From Flexithrix dorotheae DSM 6795 (lineage in GTDB: Bacteria > Bacteroidota > Bacteroidia > Cytophagales > Flammeovirgaceae), in contig NZ_KB903431.1 in assembly GCF_000379765.1 (NCBI RefSeq), forward strand, positions 635,788-699,787: a stretch of DNA of 64,000 nt, read 5' to 3'. The position numbers and the translations under genes are program-made. Under the pieces are notes generated by a model. It saw only the letters and a program-made list of their open reading frames with translations. It ran no database searches and was not told where the DNA came from. Shown here piece after piece: positions 1 through 8,498 of the stretch (the first letter of the stretch is position 1; the number at the start of each line of letters is the position of its first letter).

Positions 1-372
1 AATGAAGTAAATCAAATGGTGGTGGAAGAGCTTTTGGGCCAGTGGCAATTTAATGTGGAGATAGCAGAAAATGGACAAGAGGCAGTGGATATGTTAACCG
101 AAAAGCATTACGATCTAATCCTGATGGATGTACATATGCCTGAGCTAGATGGTTATGGAGCCACTAAAATGATCCGCGAAGAAATGTCTTCCCCTAAAAA
201 AGATATTCCCATAATTGCCATGACTGCTGCCGCTATGGATGGAGAATCTGATAAATGCCTGGCTGCCGGGATGAATGACTATATCTCCAAACCTTTCGAT
301 AAAAATATACTTTACGAAAAAATCGTACGGCTAATTGTAAATAATGAAAGTACAAAAAAAGCCGAAAATTGA
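1..372 (+). CDS. Response-regulator receiver domain, C-terminal end of a truncated gene (probably a hybrid histidine kinase)
   Basis: The reading frame is open from the first base (N-E-V-N-Q-M...), so the gene begins outside the window. The visible 123 residues are a CheY-like receiver domain lacking only its first strand. The phosphoacceptor Asp lies in LILMDVHMPELDG, the conserved Thr in IIAMTAAAM, and the conserved Lys in DYISKPFD. The phrase NEVNQMVVEELL, right after the usual acidic pair, is typical of receivers at the C-terminus of hybrid sensor kinases, so I infer that architecture; a free-standing regulator cannot be excluded. The stop codon lies inside a terminator hairpin shared with the convergent prfC gene. 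Confidence 0.85.
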   Translation, partial: NEVNQMVVEELLGQWQFNVEIAENGQEAVDMLTEKHYDLILMDVHMPELDGYGATKMIREEMSSPKKDIPIIAMTAAAMDGESDKCLAAGMNDYISKPFDKNILYEKIVRLIVNNESTKKAEN

Positions 373-388
373 AATTTCCGCTTTTTTT
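354..388. terminator. Bidirectional hairpin terminator between the receiver gene and prfC
   Basis: Seven A plus GC (354-362) pairs with GC plus seven T (380-388). A C-C mismatch follows, then GAAA/TTTC (364-367 with 375-378). A/T runs on both sides give a U tail in either direction. It includes the stop codon of the upstream gene. Confidence 0.65.
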
Positions 389-397
389 ATTACTGCA

Positions 398-1984
398 TCA
401 AGAATCGAATTCTGAGGTGAAATGAAATTTGATTTCGGGGAAATTTTGCTGTTCCATTCTTAATTCATAATCCGAACTAGTTAAGAATACTTTTCTTTTT
501 TCTTTATCTTCTGCAATCAATCGGATTTTCGGGTTTGCGAATTCTTCGAATTTATTTTTATCCTCACAGGTAAACCAGCAGGCTTTGTGAATTTGAATAG
601 GTTCCCATCTACAAGAGGCATTGTATTCGTGTTTTAACCTGTGCTGAATTACCTCAAACTGCAGTGCCCCGACCGTTCCAATAATTTTCCTGCCATTTCT
701 TAAGTTGGTGAAAAGTTGAGCGACTCCTTCATCCATCAACTGATCAATGCCTTTTGCCAACTGTTTGGCTTTCATTGGGTCAGTATTTTCTATATATTTA
801 AATTGCTCCGGTGAAAAGCTTGGAATTCCTTTAAATTTGAGTGGTTCATTTTCAGATAAAGAATCACCAATTTTAAAGTTGCCGCTGTCATGCAATCCCA
901 CAATATCACCTGGAAAAGCTTCATCTACAATAGATTTTTTCTCGGCCATAAATGCAGTTGGGCTGGAAAATTTTAATTTTCTCCCTAATCTTGAATGCAG
1001 GTAGTTTTTATTTCTTTCGAATTTTCCCGAACAAACTTTTACAAAGGCCAGTCTGTTACGGTGGTTTGGGTCCATATTGGCATGGATTTTAAATACAAAC
1101 CCACTGAATTCATCATCATATGGATTTATCTCTTTGGTTTCAGTTATACTGGGTTGGGGAGATGGGGCGATATCAATGAAGCAGTCCAGTAATTCCCTTA
1201 CCCCAAAATTATTGATCGCACTTCCAAAAAACACCGGGGAAACCAGTCCTTCAAGGTATTCTTCATGCACAAATTCAGGGTAAACTTCTTCCAGCATTTC
1301 CACTTCTTCCCGAAGAGTTTCCGCATCTCTTTCTCCTATTCTTTTATCCAGAATTTTATCCGAAAGATCACTTATTTCTACGGTATCTTCAGTAGATTGC
1401 TTGCCGTGTGGACTAAATAATTTTAAACTTTTTTCATAACGGCTATATACTCCTTTAAAATCAGGACCCATTCCAATAGGCCAGGAAAGGGGAATAACAT
1501 TCAAATTAAGTTTTTCTTCCAATTCGTCCAACAGGTCAAATGCATCCTTACCAACCCTGTCGAGTTTATTGATAAATACGATGATCGGAGTATCTCGCAT
1601 CTGGCAAACCTTCACCAGTTTTTCTGTTTGGATTTCCACCCCTTTAGCCACATCAATTACCACAATTACACTATCAACAGCAGTAAGTGTTCTAAAGGTA
1701 TCTTCGGCAAAGTCCTGGTGACCAGGAGTGTCAAGAATATTAATTTTCTTCCCATCATACTCAAAACCCATTACCGAGGTGGCTACGGAAATACCCCTTT
1801 GTCTTTCGATTTCCATAAAATCGGAGGTGGCAGTCTTCTTTATTTTATTTGATTTTACAGCTCCTGCTACCTGAATTGCACCACCAAATAACAATAATTT
1901 TTCTGTTAGCGTGGTCTTTCCAGCATCAGGGTGACTGATAATTGCAAAAGTTCTCCTTCTTTCTATTTCTGCCTTATTTGCCAT
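398..1984 (-). CDS. prfC: Peptide chain release factor 3
   Basis: Translational GTPase that removes RF1/RF2 from the ribosome after peptide release. The 528-residue length matches the family. G1 is at residues 18-25 (HPDAGKTT), the RGIS switch I segment at 63-66, G3 DTPGHQDF at 85-92 and G4 NKLD at 139-142. A domain II beta barrel and a C-terminal RF3 domain follow. The ATG start is well placed, 13 residues before the G1 strand. The gene is monocistronic: it converges with the receiver gene and has a 285-bp upstream region with a possible TATATTTG promoter element. EF-G and LepA are excluded by the short length and the RF3-type C-terminus. Confidence 0.96.
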   Translation of the reverse strand: MANKAEIERRRTFAIISHPDAGKTTLTEKLLLFGGAIQVAGAVKSNKIKKTATSDFMEIERQRGISVATSVMGFEYDGKKINILDTPGHQDFAEDTFRTLTAVDSVIVVIDVAKGVEIQTEKLVKVCQMRDTPIIVFINKLDRVGKDAFDLLDELEEKLNLNVIPLSWPIGMGPDFKGVYSRYEKSLKLFSPHGKQSTEDTVEISDLSDKILDKRIGERDAETLREEVEMLEEVYPEFVHEEYLEGLVSPVFFGSAINNFGVRELLDCFIDIAPSPQPSITETKEINPYDDEFSGFVFKIHANMDPNHRNRLAFVKVCSGKFERNKNYLHSRLGRKLKFSSPTAFMAEKKSIVDEAFPGDIVGLHDSGNFKIGDSLSENEPLKFKGIPSFSPEQFKYIENTDPMKAKQLAKGIDQLMDEGVAQLFTNLRNGRKIIGTVGALQFEVIQHRLKHEYNASCRWEPIQIHKACWFTCEDKNKFEEFANPKIRLIAEDKEKRKVFLTSSDYELRMEQQNFPEIKFHFTSEFDS

Positions 1985-2078
1985 TCTATTTATTTATATT
2001 TTGTAGATATCTTTGTCTGGATAGGAATAAAATTAATTGCCCTATTGCAAACTATTTCCGATAAGTATAATTTGCCTG

Positions 2079-2086
2079 CAAATATA
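2079..2086 (-). promoter_or_regulatory. prfC: Possible Bacteroidota -7 element upstream of prfC
   Basis: Read on the minus strand this is TATATTTG, an exact match to the Bacteroidota TAnnTTTG consensus, about 95 bases before the prfC start. No TTG is seen at the expected -33 spacing, so the call is tentative. Confidence 0.3.
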
Positions 2087-2269
2087 GTATTTTGATGATT
2101 AATCGTTAGGAGATTAAGGGAATCATTAGCGGGGGAATAAGTTTAATTTTTTTTATATTATTTACTTTTTAATTTCTTTTTTCCCGGAACAAACAAGTTT
2201 CTCCGGAATTTTTTTATTAGCGTAAATGCTGCTTTAACATTAAAACACTGCAGTCCTTTATTTTTTAAA

Positions 2270-3190
2270 ATGACTAAGAAAATCAAAATATTAATTGGAG
2301 TTAATCTGGTTTTAATCATTGCCTTATTTTTCTCCTTTCAAAGCTTTAATAGTAATTCTTCCACCATTGATGAATCCATAAGTAGTTTTGCATTACGGGA
2401 TACCAGCGGAGTTGACCGGATTATGTTGGGAAATATTGAATTGGTGAAGGAATCCGAAGATGAATGGCTGATTAATGGTGAATTTGTTGCTCAGCCCGCC
2501 CGAATTAAATCCTTGTTGGCCGTTTTGAGTAGAATTGAAGTGAAACGACCTGTGGCGGAATCTTCGAAAGAAGATATAAACAACAGGCTTGAAAATAACG
2601 GGATTGAGGTGAAGGCTTTTTCAGGAGATGAATTAATAGTGAATTATCAACTTTCGGGAAAAGATGATGAGTCCTATGCTAAAATTGATGAGAATGACCC
2701 ATTTATCATTTATATCCCGGGCTATTTCGTAAATATTAGTGAGTTATTTACCATAAAACCTTCTGAATGGCGGGATAACCGAATTCTAAATACATCTTTC
2801 AATTCTGTCCAATCTCTTGAACTAGAATATCCACATTCCCCGGAGAATAGTTTTGAAATTAAATATGATGGCTCTTTTAGTACAATCGAAGGGATTGATA
2901 GGTTAGACTCTGCCAAAGTTTATGCTTATTTGCAGCAATACCAGGATTTTACCGCCAAGTTTTTTGTAGAAAATGCGAAAACTCTTAAAGACAGTTTGTT
3001 AAATGCCCAACCATTTTGCAAAATTTCACTTAAGGATTTATATCAGGGAAGAAACAATAATTTAAGAATTTATATTAATCCTGAAGTGATTTACGGGATT
3101 TCCGAAAACCCGGCAGAAGTGGTTGTATTGGATCGCCAGAAACTTAGGAATTTTCTGGTTGGTAAACCAGAATTTGTTAAGCCCAAATAA
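2270..3190 (+). CDS. DUF4340-like membrane-anchored protein
   Basis: 306 residues with one N-terminal membrane anchor (about residues 5-24, KILIGVNLVLIIALFFSF) and no lipobox. The rest is predicted extracytoplasmic and matches the pattern of DUF4340 proteins: a repeated unit with an ISSFALRDTSGVDRI-type strand, an INGEFVAQPARIKSLLAVL helix, and a later section with SEWRDNRIL. DUF4340 proteins often sit next to GldG-like or ABC-type components, but here the gene stands alone between prfC and the NlpC/P60 gene. Molecular function is unknown. The family call rests on pattern memory, not on a search. Confidence 0.6.
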   Translation: MTKKIKILIGVNLVLIIALFFSFQSFNSNSSTIDESISSFALRDTSGVDRIMLGNIELVKESEDEWLINGEFVAQPARIKSLLAVLSRIEVKRPVAESSKEDINNRLENNGIEVKAFSGDELIVNYQLSGKDDESYAKIDENDPFIIYIPGYFVNISELFTIKPSEWRDNRILNTSFNSVQSLELEYPHSPENSFEIKYDGSFSTIEGIDRLDSAKVYAYLQQYQDFTAKFFVENAKTLKDSLLNAQPFCKISLKDLYQGRNNNLRIYINPEVIYGISENPAEVVVLDRQKLRNFLVGKPEFVKPK

Positions 3191-3373
3191 GGCTTCTGCG
3201 ATTATTTTTATTGTTTAGTTATTAGTTGCAATGGGTTGATTATTAGAGTTTTGTAGTAAGTGGTTTTTACCTTTCTTACAAAGGAAACCTTCAATAATAA
3301 TATTTTCAGTTTTTTTATGATGTCATGTTTAGAATTTCTATTTTAGAATTTTTTAACTTATAAATTTTCTTCA

Positions 3374-4075
3374 ATGGACGGTATTCAATTTATTACGGAT
3401 AAAGAAGGCAACAAAAGACAAGTTGTGGTGGACATGGCTATGTACAGTGATTTACTTAAAAAACTGTACAAAAAACTTGACTTAGACCCCTATAGCCGCA
3501 TTGAGGTTTCTCCCAGGGTTCTCCATATCTCTGATGGCGGAGGAATCGAGCCTATGGAAGTAGAACAGAAAAATGTGGATTTGATGCGTCATGAAACATT
3601 TAAAAAAAGGGAAATGGGAATTCCATCGGTGGTGGAAGAGCAGCCAGATGATATAAAAAAAGTAATGGGAATGCCTGAGTCAGAGAAAAGTCTGAAGATA
3701 CAGGCCATACTGGAAACGGCTTCTTCGTATATGGGAACACCGCACTTATTGGGTGGAGAATCACATGATGGAATAGATTGCTCGGGATTGACTTGCGTGT
3801 CCTATAAATCAGCAGAAATTCAACTACCCAGGGTTTCTTATGAACAGGCTAAAGTGGGAAATCCCAAACAAATAACTGAACTTAAAGAGGGTGATTTAGT
3901 CTTCTTTGGAACTGGTCAGCCTGGAAAAATAAACCATGTAGGAGTTGTTTCCAATGCGGATGATATTAATAATATTACCTTTATTCATGCATCTTCAAGC
4001 AGAGGAGTAATGGAATCTTCCCTGAGTTCAGGTTATTGGAATGGAGTTTATATAAAGGGCAATCGAATTGTTTAG
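3374..4075 (+). CDS. NlpC/P60 cysteine peptidase with an antitoxin-like N-terminal segment
   Basis: 233 residues. The C-terminal half (about 110-233) is an NlpC/P60 domain. Cys136 sits in GIDCSGLTC, His188 in INHVGVV and His205 in TFIHASSS, which together form the usual Cys-His-His triad. Such enzymes cleave gamma-D-glutamyl-diamino acid bonds in wall peptides. No signal peptide or lipobox is visible, which is unusual for a wall hydrolase. The first 35 residues (IQFITDKEGNKRQVVVDM plus a YSDLLKKL helix) resemble the N-terminus of Phd/YefM-like or related small antitoxin proteins. The ATG is preceded by AT-rich DNA. Wall-peptide recycling in the cytoplasm or non-classical export are both possible. 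Confidence 0.82.
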   Translation: MDGIQFITDKEGNKRQVVVDMAMYSDLLKKLYKKLDLDPYSRIEVSPRVLHISDGGGIEPMEVEQKNVDLMRHETFKKREMGIPSVVEEQPDDIKKVMGMPESEKSLKIQAILETASSYMGTPHLLGGESHDGIDCSGLTCVSYKSAEIQLPRVSYEQAKVGNPKQITELKEGDLVFFGTGQPGKINHVGVVSNADDINNITFIHASSSRGVMESSLSSGYWNGVYIKGNRIV

Positions 4076-4290
4076 AAATTTGAAAATTAAAATAATTAGG
4101 TCCGGAGGGAAATTTCAATCCTAAAAATTTAATTCTACCTTTGTTAGCACAGGGAAATTTTATTCACTACTTATTCCACAAATTAAAATTGGAGTAAAGT
4201 ATTTTTCAAACTCTCATAAATTAACACTAACTATTAGATTGGATTACCCTGGAATTTCAACCAGTATTACAACAACTTTTATCCACTAGA

Positions 4291-5340
4291 ATGCAAGATT
4301 TAAATAACCCTAAGGATTTTTTTTGGTCGATAAATGAAGCCTATATTCACGACTACAAATTTTTTTACAAGTACTTTGGTCGCCTGCCAAATGTATGCGA
4401 AATCAGAGGATTGAAACTACAGAAAGCTATTAAATTTTTTGAAGTAGAATTTGAAAGCGAAATAAAAGATGTATTTTTCAAAAAGGCGTACAATTATAAA
4501 AAGAAAAAGCCTGACTTTGAGGAGGTTTTTTATATCCTGAAAAATGATGTCGTAGTGGCTTTTAATGATCATCATATTTGCAGGGTAATGAGTAGTAGTA
4601 GCGATAATGAAACCTTTGATGAAATCGCCCAAAAGTTAAAAAAATGCAGGTTGAAAAGTGGGAAAAAACCACACCAGATGAATTTAATTACCATGCACCA
4701 CGGTAATCTGGATTTAAGTGTCATCAATATCAACAAAACTAAATTAGATATTCCCCAAAATTATAATGAAGATTTTTTGCCGGTTCATGATCTAATTGTA
4801 GATCGGCTGAATCAAAAAGACGATAAGGGGATCGTATTGCTGCACGGCTTACCTGGAACAGGTAAAACCACCTATTTACGGCATTTGATGGGGATTATTA
4901 AAAAGCGAATGACGTTTGTTCCACCAAATGTGGCGGCCAGTATGGCTAATCCTGATTTTATTAATATTCTTATTGATAATCCAAATTCAGTCCTCATCAT
5001 TGAGGATGCTGAAAATATTGTGATTAACCGGAATAATGCGCCTCATTCTGCGGTTTCCACTTTACTTAACATAGCGGACGGGCTACTTTCCGACTGCCTT
5101 AATATTCAGATTATTTGTACATTCAATGTACCTATTACTTCAATAGATGATGCCTTACTAAGGAAAGGAAGGCTTATTGCCAAATATGAATTTGGAAAGC
5201 TTACCGTAGATAAAGCTCAGGAATTGTCTGATTCCCTAAACTTTAATACAAAAATTGAAAAGGAAATGACTTTGAGTGATATTTATAATCAGACTCATCC
5301 AACTTTCCATGAGAATAAGCAGAAGAAAATTGGGTTTTAA
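4291..5340 (+). CDS. AAA-family ATPase, BCS1-like C-terminal module
   Basis: 349 residues. The N-terminal half (about 1-160) has no fold I recognise and is rich in Lys, Phe and Tyr. The C-terminal half is an AAA module: Walker A GLPGTGKTT at 186-194, Walker B VLIIED at 234-239, a sensor-1 like CTFN, and an arginine-containing DDALLRKGRLIAKYEF segment similar to the BCS1/FtsH-type second region of homology. It probably remodels or unfolds a partner protein, but the partner is not identifiable. No neighbouring nuclease, protease or toxin supports a defence role. A terminator follows directly, so it is likely transcribed alone or with the upstream NlpC/P60 gene. Confidence 0.75.
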   Translation: MQDLNNPKDFFWSINEAYIHDYKFFYKYFGRLPNVCEIRGLKLQKAIKFFEVEFESEIKDVFFKKAYNYKKKKPDFEEVFYILKNDVVVAFNDHHICRVMSSSSDNETFDEIAQKLKKCRLKSGKKPHQMNLITMHHGNLDLSVININKTKLDIPQNYNEDFLPVHDLIVDRLNQKDDKGIVLLHGLPGTGKTTYLRHLMGIIKKRMTFVPPNVAASMANPDFINILIDNPNSVLIIEDAENIVINRNNAPHSAVSTLLNIADGLLSDCLNIQIICTFNVPITSIDDALLRKGRLIAKYEFGKLTVDKAQELSDSLNFNTKIEKEMTLSDIYNQTHPTFHENKQKKIGF

Positions 5341-5370
5341 ATTATCCTCTTTGTACAAAAAATGAAGTTA

Positions 5371-5402
5371 AGTTCTAAGGGATTTCCTTAGAACTTTTTT
5401 TT
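5371..5402 (+). terminator. Intrinsic terminator after the AAA ATPase gene
   Basis: A 10-bp stem AGTTCTAAGG / CCTTAGAACT (5371-5380 with 5386-5395), a 5-base loop, and a run of eight T. Confidence 0.85.
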
Positions 5403-5457
5403 ACTTTTCGTTAAGTTTTAGTTTAAAAAAAAACGCTCTTTTTAACAAACAGAGTTT

Positions 5458-6378
5458 TTATTTCTCTAAATGGACAGGACGAGGGCTTAATATTTCAGCT
5501 ACCATTATCCCAGTCTGATATTTAGTCGGAGCTAGGTAGTCATGAAGTGGTTTTGTTGAAATCACTACTTTCTTTTGTTTGGAAGAAGCATGCAATAAAT
5601 GCAGCCTTCCATTTTGGTGAATGGCAAAACCTACATGTACAATATCAAGCCCTTTAATGTTTGTAGTGATGGCAATTAAATCACCATTTTTTATTTCCTT
5701 TTCATGGTCTTTTATCACTTCCTTGGGTATATAATAATAATTCCTGGAGGTGAATGTTTTTTCCGTAGATTTCAATTCTTCATAATTTACTTCATTTCCT
5801 AATTGCACATATTTATCACGGTTATTAGTCATGAAGTTCAGGTCATTTTTAAAGGGCGTCTGGGCTATTGTTTTACTTTTTTGTTTGATCAGTCCCTTTT
5901 GTTCATTTTCATACAACCAATCCGAAAAATAGTGCAGCCTGGAATTATAATTTTCAACTTTTCCATCTCTGTACCTCACTAATTCCAGCTCCCTTACATA
6001 ATCTTCAAATTCGTATTTGCCCTGTTTGATCAACCTGCTGAAAACCAACACATTTTCCAGAAAAGTTGTGCAATCCAATCCATGCAGATTGATTACTAAT
6101 TCTTCACCATTTTCATTTATATCCAGTGTTTTGGCCACATATTCAGTCCCTAAAAAACTCTTTCCCACCTTTACTGCTGTTTCATTTATAGTAAGTTCAT
6201 CAAACTGTTTTAAAGATTTGAAGTAAGTCAGCTTTTCCAGCACAAGGGTTTTATCCTGCGCAGTACATTGAATCTGAGCCTGATTAATTGATGAATTATA
6301 AAGGAAAAGCCAGAGAAATACTAGTGAAAAAAAACTGGTTTTGAAAGGTATATTGTATGCTAAATGGGGCATGATCAT
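5458..6378 (-). CDS. DUF1460 family protein, N-acetylmuramoyl-L-alanine amidase-like
   Basis: A secreted NlpC/P60-superfamily protein of the DUF1460 type. The frame is open to 6456, but I choose the ATG at 6378: the next residues form a signal peptide (hydrophobic FFSLVFLWLFLY, ending near SSINQAQ), and a TAAATTTG promoter element lies inside the longer reading. ATG at 6372 is equally possible. The nucleophile is probably the Cys in LHGLDCTTFLENV, with His in DIVHVGFAIH and a further His in LHLLHASS. Structurally known relatives cleave the MurNAc-L-Ala bond in muropeptides. Length of about 306 residues fits the family. Confidence 0.82.
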   Translation of the reverse strand: MIMPHLAYNIPFKTSFFSLVFLWLFLYNSSINQAQIQCTAQDKTLVLEKLTYFKSLKQFDELTINETAVKVGKSFLGTEYVAKTLDINENGEELVINLHGLDCTTFLENVLVFSRLIKQGKYEFEDYVRELELVRYRDGKVENYNSRLHYFSDWLYENEQKGLIKQKSKTIAQTPFKNDLNFMTNNRDKYVQLGNEVNYEELKSTEKTFTSRNYYYIPKEVIKDHEKEIKNGDLIAITTNIKGLDIVHVGFAIHQNGRLHLLHASSKQKKVVISTKPLHDYLAPTKYQTGIMVAEILSPRPVHLEK

Positions 6379-6405
6379 ATTTTGTTTTTTTATATGTTGT
6401 TTCTT

Positions 6406-6413
6406 CAAATTTA
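6406..6413 (-). promoter_or_regulatory. Possible -7 promoter element for the DUF1460 gene
   Basis: Minus-strand TAAATTTG matches TAnnTTTG about 28 bases before the chosen start at 6378. It lies within the longer open frame, which argues for the shorter protein. No -33 TTG is seen. Confidence 0.35.
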
Positions 6414-6578
6414 AACAGGAATAGTGAGATGAAGAAAATCTGTTGAAAATAAACAAAATTTCCTGAAATAGATTTTGAGTGAAAATTTGAATTAATTTTA
6501 TATAAGCTTTGGGTTCTTATTGAATCACTTTAATTTCACTATTTCAAAAAAACTACAGCAAGAAAAAATAAAATACAC

Positions 6579-7223
6579 ATGTTTTTAGAACCGCAATTGA
6601 ATAGTTATCCCCACAAACCACAATCCGGTTGGATAGAAGTTGTTTGTGGATCGATGTTCTCCGGAAAAACAGAAGAATTGATCAGACGGGTAAATCGTGC
6701 GGTTATCGCCCAACAGAAAATTCAGATTTTTAAACCGGGAATTGATAACCGGTACCATGAAAGTGATGTGGTGAGTCATAATAAAAATAAAGTAGTTTCC
6801 ATCCCGGTAAATTCGGCAAAGGAAGTTCTAAGCCATTGTCAGGATTGTGATGTAATAGCCATAGATGAAGCTCAGTTTTTTGATGCTGAAATAGTTTCTG
6901 TATGCATTAGGTTAGCGAATAGAGGTAAAAGAGTGATTGTGTGTGGGCTTGATATGGATTTTGAGGGAAAACCATTTGGACCAATGCCTGAATTAATGAG
7001 CATTGCGGAGTTTGTGACCAAACTGCACGCCATATGTGCCCAATGCGGAGATGTGGCTTCATATTCATACAGACTTGTAGACTCGCAGGATAAGGTGCTT
7101 TTGGGGGAAACAAGTTCATATGAAGCCAGGTGCCGAAAGTGCTTTTATGAAAAAAAGATTCAGGAAGAAAAGGACCATGAAGCTTTTATGGTACAATTGG
7201 GAAAAAGAAAAACAGAGAATTAA
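6579..7223 (+). CDS. tdk: Thymidine kinase (type II, TK1-like)
   Basis: Phosphorylates thymidine to dTMP with ATP in the salvage pathway. Walker A GSMFSGKT is at residues 24-31. The DEAQFFD motif starts at Asp96 and holds the catalytic Glu97. The zinc-binding lasso domain shows CAQCG and CRKC pairs. A YRLVDS.....[12 protein letters not shown] section matches the substrate lid. The 214-residue length includes a short N-terminal extension before the GWIEVVCG strand. It is divergent from the DUF1460 gene and is followed by a terminator shared with the convergent cyclophilin gene. Confidence 0.96.
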   Translation: MFLEPQLNSYPHKPQSGWIEVVCGSMFSGKTEELIRRVNRAVIAQQKIQIFKPGIDNRYHESDVVSHNKNKVVSIPVNSAKEVLSHCQDCDVIAIDEAQFFDAEIVSVCIRLANRGKRVIVCGLDMDFEGKPFGPMPELMSIAEFVTKLHAICAQCGDVASYSYRLVDSQDKVLLGETSSYEARCRKCFYEKKIQEEKDHEAFMVQLGKRKTEN

Positions 7224-7232
7224 ATATTAGCC

Positions 7233-7266
7233 GACTTGTGGAAGTTGTATTTAATTTCCACAAGTC
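7233..7266. terminator. Hairpin between tdk and the convergent cyclophilin gene
   Basis: An 11-bp perfect stem GACTTGTGGAA / TTCCACAAGTC (7233-7243 with 7256-7266) around a 12-base loop. The T-rich tail TTATTT on the plus side is modest. It probably serves tdk. Confidence 0.6.
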
Positions 7267-7272
7267 TTATTT

Positions 7273-7908
7273 CTACCTGAATTGGTAATTATAAATTTGG
7301 GTGATTTTCTTTCTTTTTAAAGTGACTACAGAAACTTTCATCCAAATATCTTCAACTGGCACACCCTTTTTGCCTACCTCCTGATTGGCGATTTCATCCA
7401 CGATATCAATCCCTTTAATCACTTCTCCGAAAATGGTGTACTTCCCATCTAAATGATGTGCTCCCTCATTGTTTTGCACAATGTAAAACTGACTGCCACT
7501 GGATTTTCTTTCCGGATTCATAAAATCTCCTTGTCTTGCAGCTGCCAGCATTCCTTTATCATGAACATATTTATCCAGAATTTCTGCATCTATTAAATAA
7601 CCAGGTCCTCCTGAACCTACTTTTCCTTCATTTCCAGGCCTGGTATTGGGATCACCACCCTGAATCATAAAATCTACCAAAACCCTGTGAAATTTAGTGC
7701 TGTCATAGTATTGTTCTTTGGCCAATGAGGAAAAATTGTCCCGGTGTTTGGGTGTATCATCAAAAAGAATCAAATGAATGCTGCCATAATTCGTTGCGAT
7801 TTTGGCAATCTGGCTTTTTTTGGGAGGCTTTTTCCTTTTTTGAGCCTTTACCGATCCAGAATAAAACAATACGCTAATAGTGAGTAAAAAAAATAAAATG
7901 TTCTTCAT
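7273..7908 (-). CDS. Secreted cyclophilin-type peptidyl-prolyl isomerase
   Basis: Catalyses cis-trans isomerisation of peptidyl-proline bonds. Residues 1-22 are a signal peptide (LFFLLTISVLFYSGSVKAQ) followed by a very basic KKPPKKSQ stretch. The cyclophilin core shows FHRVLVDFMIQGGDPN (Arg and the FMIQGGD motif), GSQFYIV and HHLDGKYTIFGEV. The family Trp is replaced by His in HHLDGKY, as in many bacterial forms. Bacteroidota commonly carry several of these proteins as periplasmic folding factors. It sits alone, convergent with tdk. Confidence 0.92.
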   Translation of the reverse strand: MKNILFFLLTISVLFYSGSVKAQKRKKPPKKSQIAKIATNYGSIHLILFDDTPKHRDNFSSLAKEQYYDSTKFHRVLVDFMIQGGDPNTRPGNEGKVGSGGPGYLIDAEILDKYVHDKGMLAAARQGDFMNPERKSSGSQFYIVQNNEGAHHLDGKYTIFGEVIKGIDIVDEIANQEVGKKGVPVEDIWMKVSVVTLKRKKITQIYNYQFR

Positions 7909-8065
7909 AAAATTAAAAAATGGCCGGCTAAAAAATTTACTATAAATAATTGGCAGAATAGTATTTAAGCGTTAAAGTTTTAATGCTTTGCTTTTAAAAA
8001 TAGTATTTAGGAGAGCAAAGCTATTTATTTTTTTCAAAGAAAAATACTTTAGAAATAATAGTATT

Positions 8066-8073
8066 TATTTTTG
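8066..8073 (+). promoter_or_regulatory. Possible -7 element upstream of the VanZ-like gene
   Basis: TATTTTTG matches TAnnTTTG 30 bases before the ATG at 8103. No TTG is found at -33 spacing. Confidence 0.3.
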
Positions 8074-8102
8074 CATTCACTTTCTTTTTATTTGGGTTAT
8101 AT

Positions 8103-8492
8103 ATGAATGTTTACAAGTTTTTGATTCCTGCTATCACATGGCATTTAATTCTTTTTTATCTTTTATTGGGTAGGGTTCCCGCTCCTGAGGTGGAGGGAAA
8201 TATTCCTTTTATTGATAAGCTTGCCCATTTTTGTGTATTTGCACTTCTGGTATTTTTATACAAATGGGGTTTTCAAAAGTTGAATATGCAGGCCAATAGA
8301 AATATAAATTCAGGTTTTTGGAGCATTTTTATCGGGGTAGCTTTCGGTGGAATCTCAGAAATCCTTCAAGGGATGTTTTTTGAATACCGAAGTGGAGATA
8401 TAGCAGATTTTATGGCCAATGTGGTTGGATGTATGGTTGGGTTATTCTGCTATAACCTGCTTAGGAAAACCTACTTTGTGAAATATTTATAA
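8103..8492 (+). CDS. VanZ-like membrane protein
   Basis: 129 residues with about four membrane segments. It carries the VanZ-like pattern: a DKLAHFCVFALLVFL helix near residue 40, a GISEILQ segment and a SGDIADFMANVVG helix near residues 99-111. VanZ relatives are named for teicoplanin resistance in enterococci. In Bacteroidota they are common, small and of unknown function, so no resistance role should be read from this. A longer open frame starting at 7988 is in a different frame and is discarded. Confidence 0.8.
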   Translation: MNVYKFLIPAITWHLILFYLLLGRVPAPEVEGNIPFIDKLAHFCVFALLVFLYKWGFQKLNMQANRNINSGFWSIFIGVAFGGISEILQGMFFEYRSGDIADFMANVVGCMVGLFCYNLLRKTYFVKYL

Positions 8493-8498
8493 TCCTGA

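Noticed and set aside
7988-8173. 61-residue ORF overlapping the start of the VanZ-like gene
   Set aside because: Different frame from the VanZ-like protein and composed of Phe/Ile-rich AT-driven codons.
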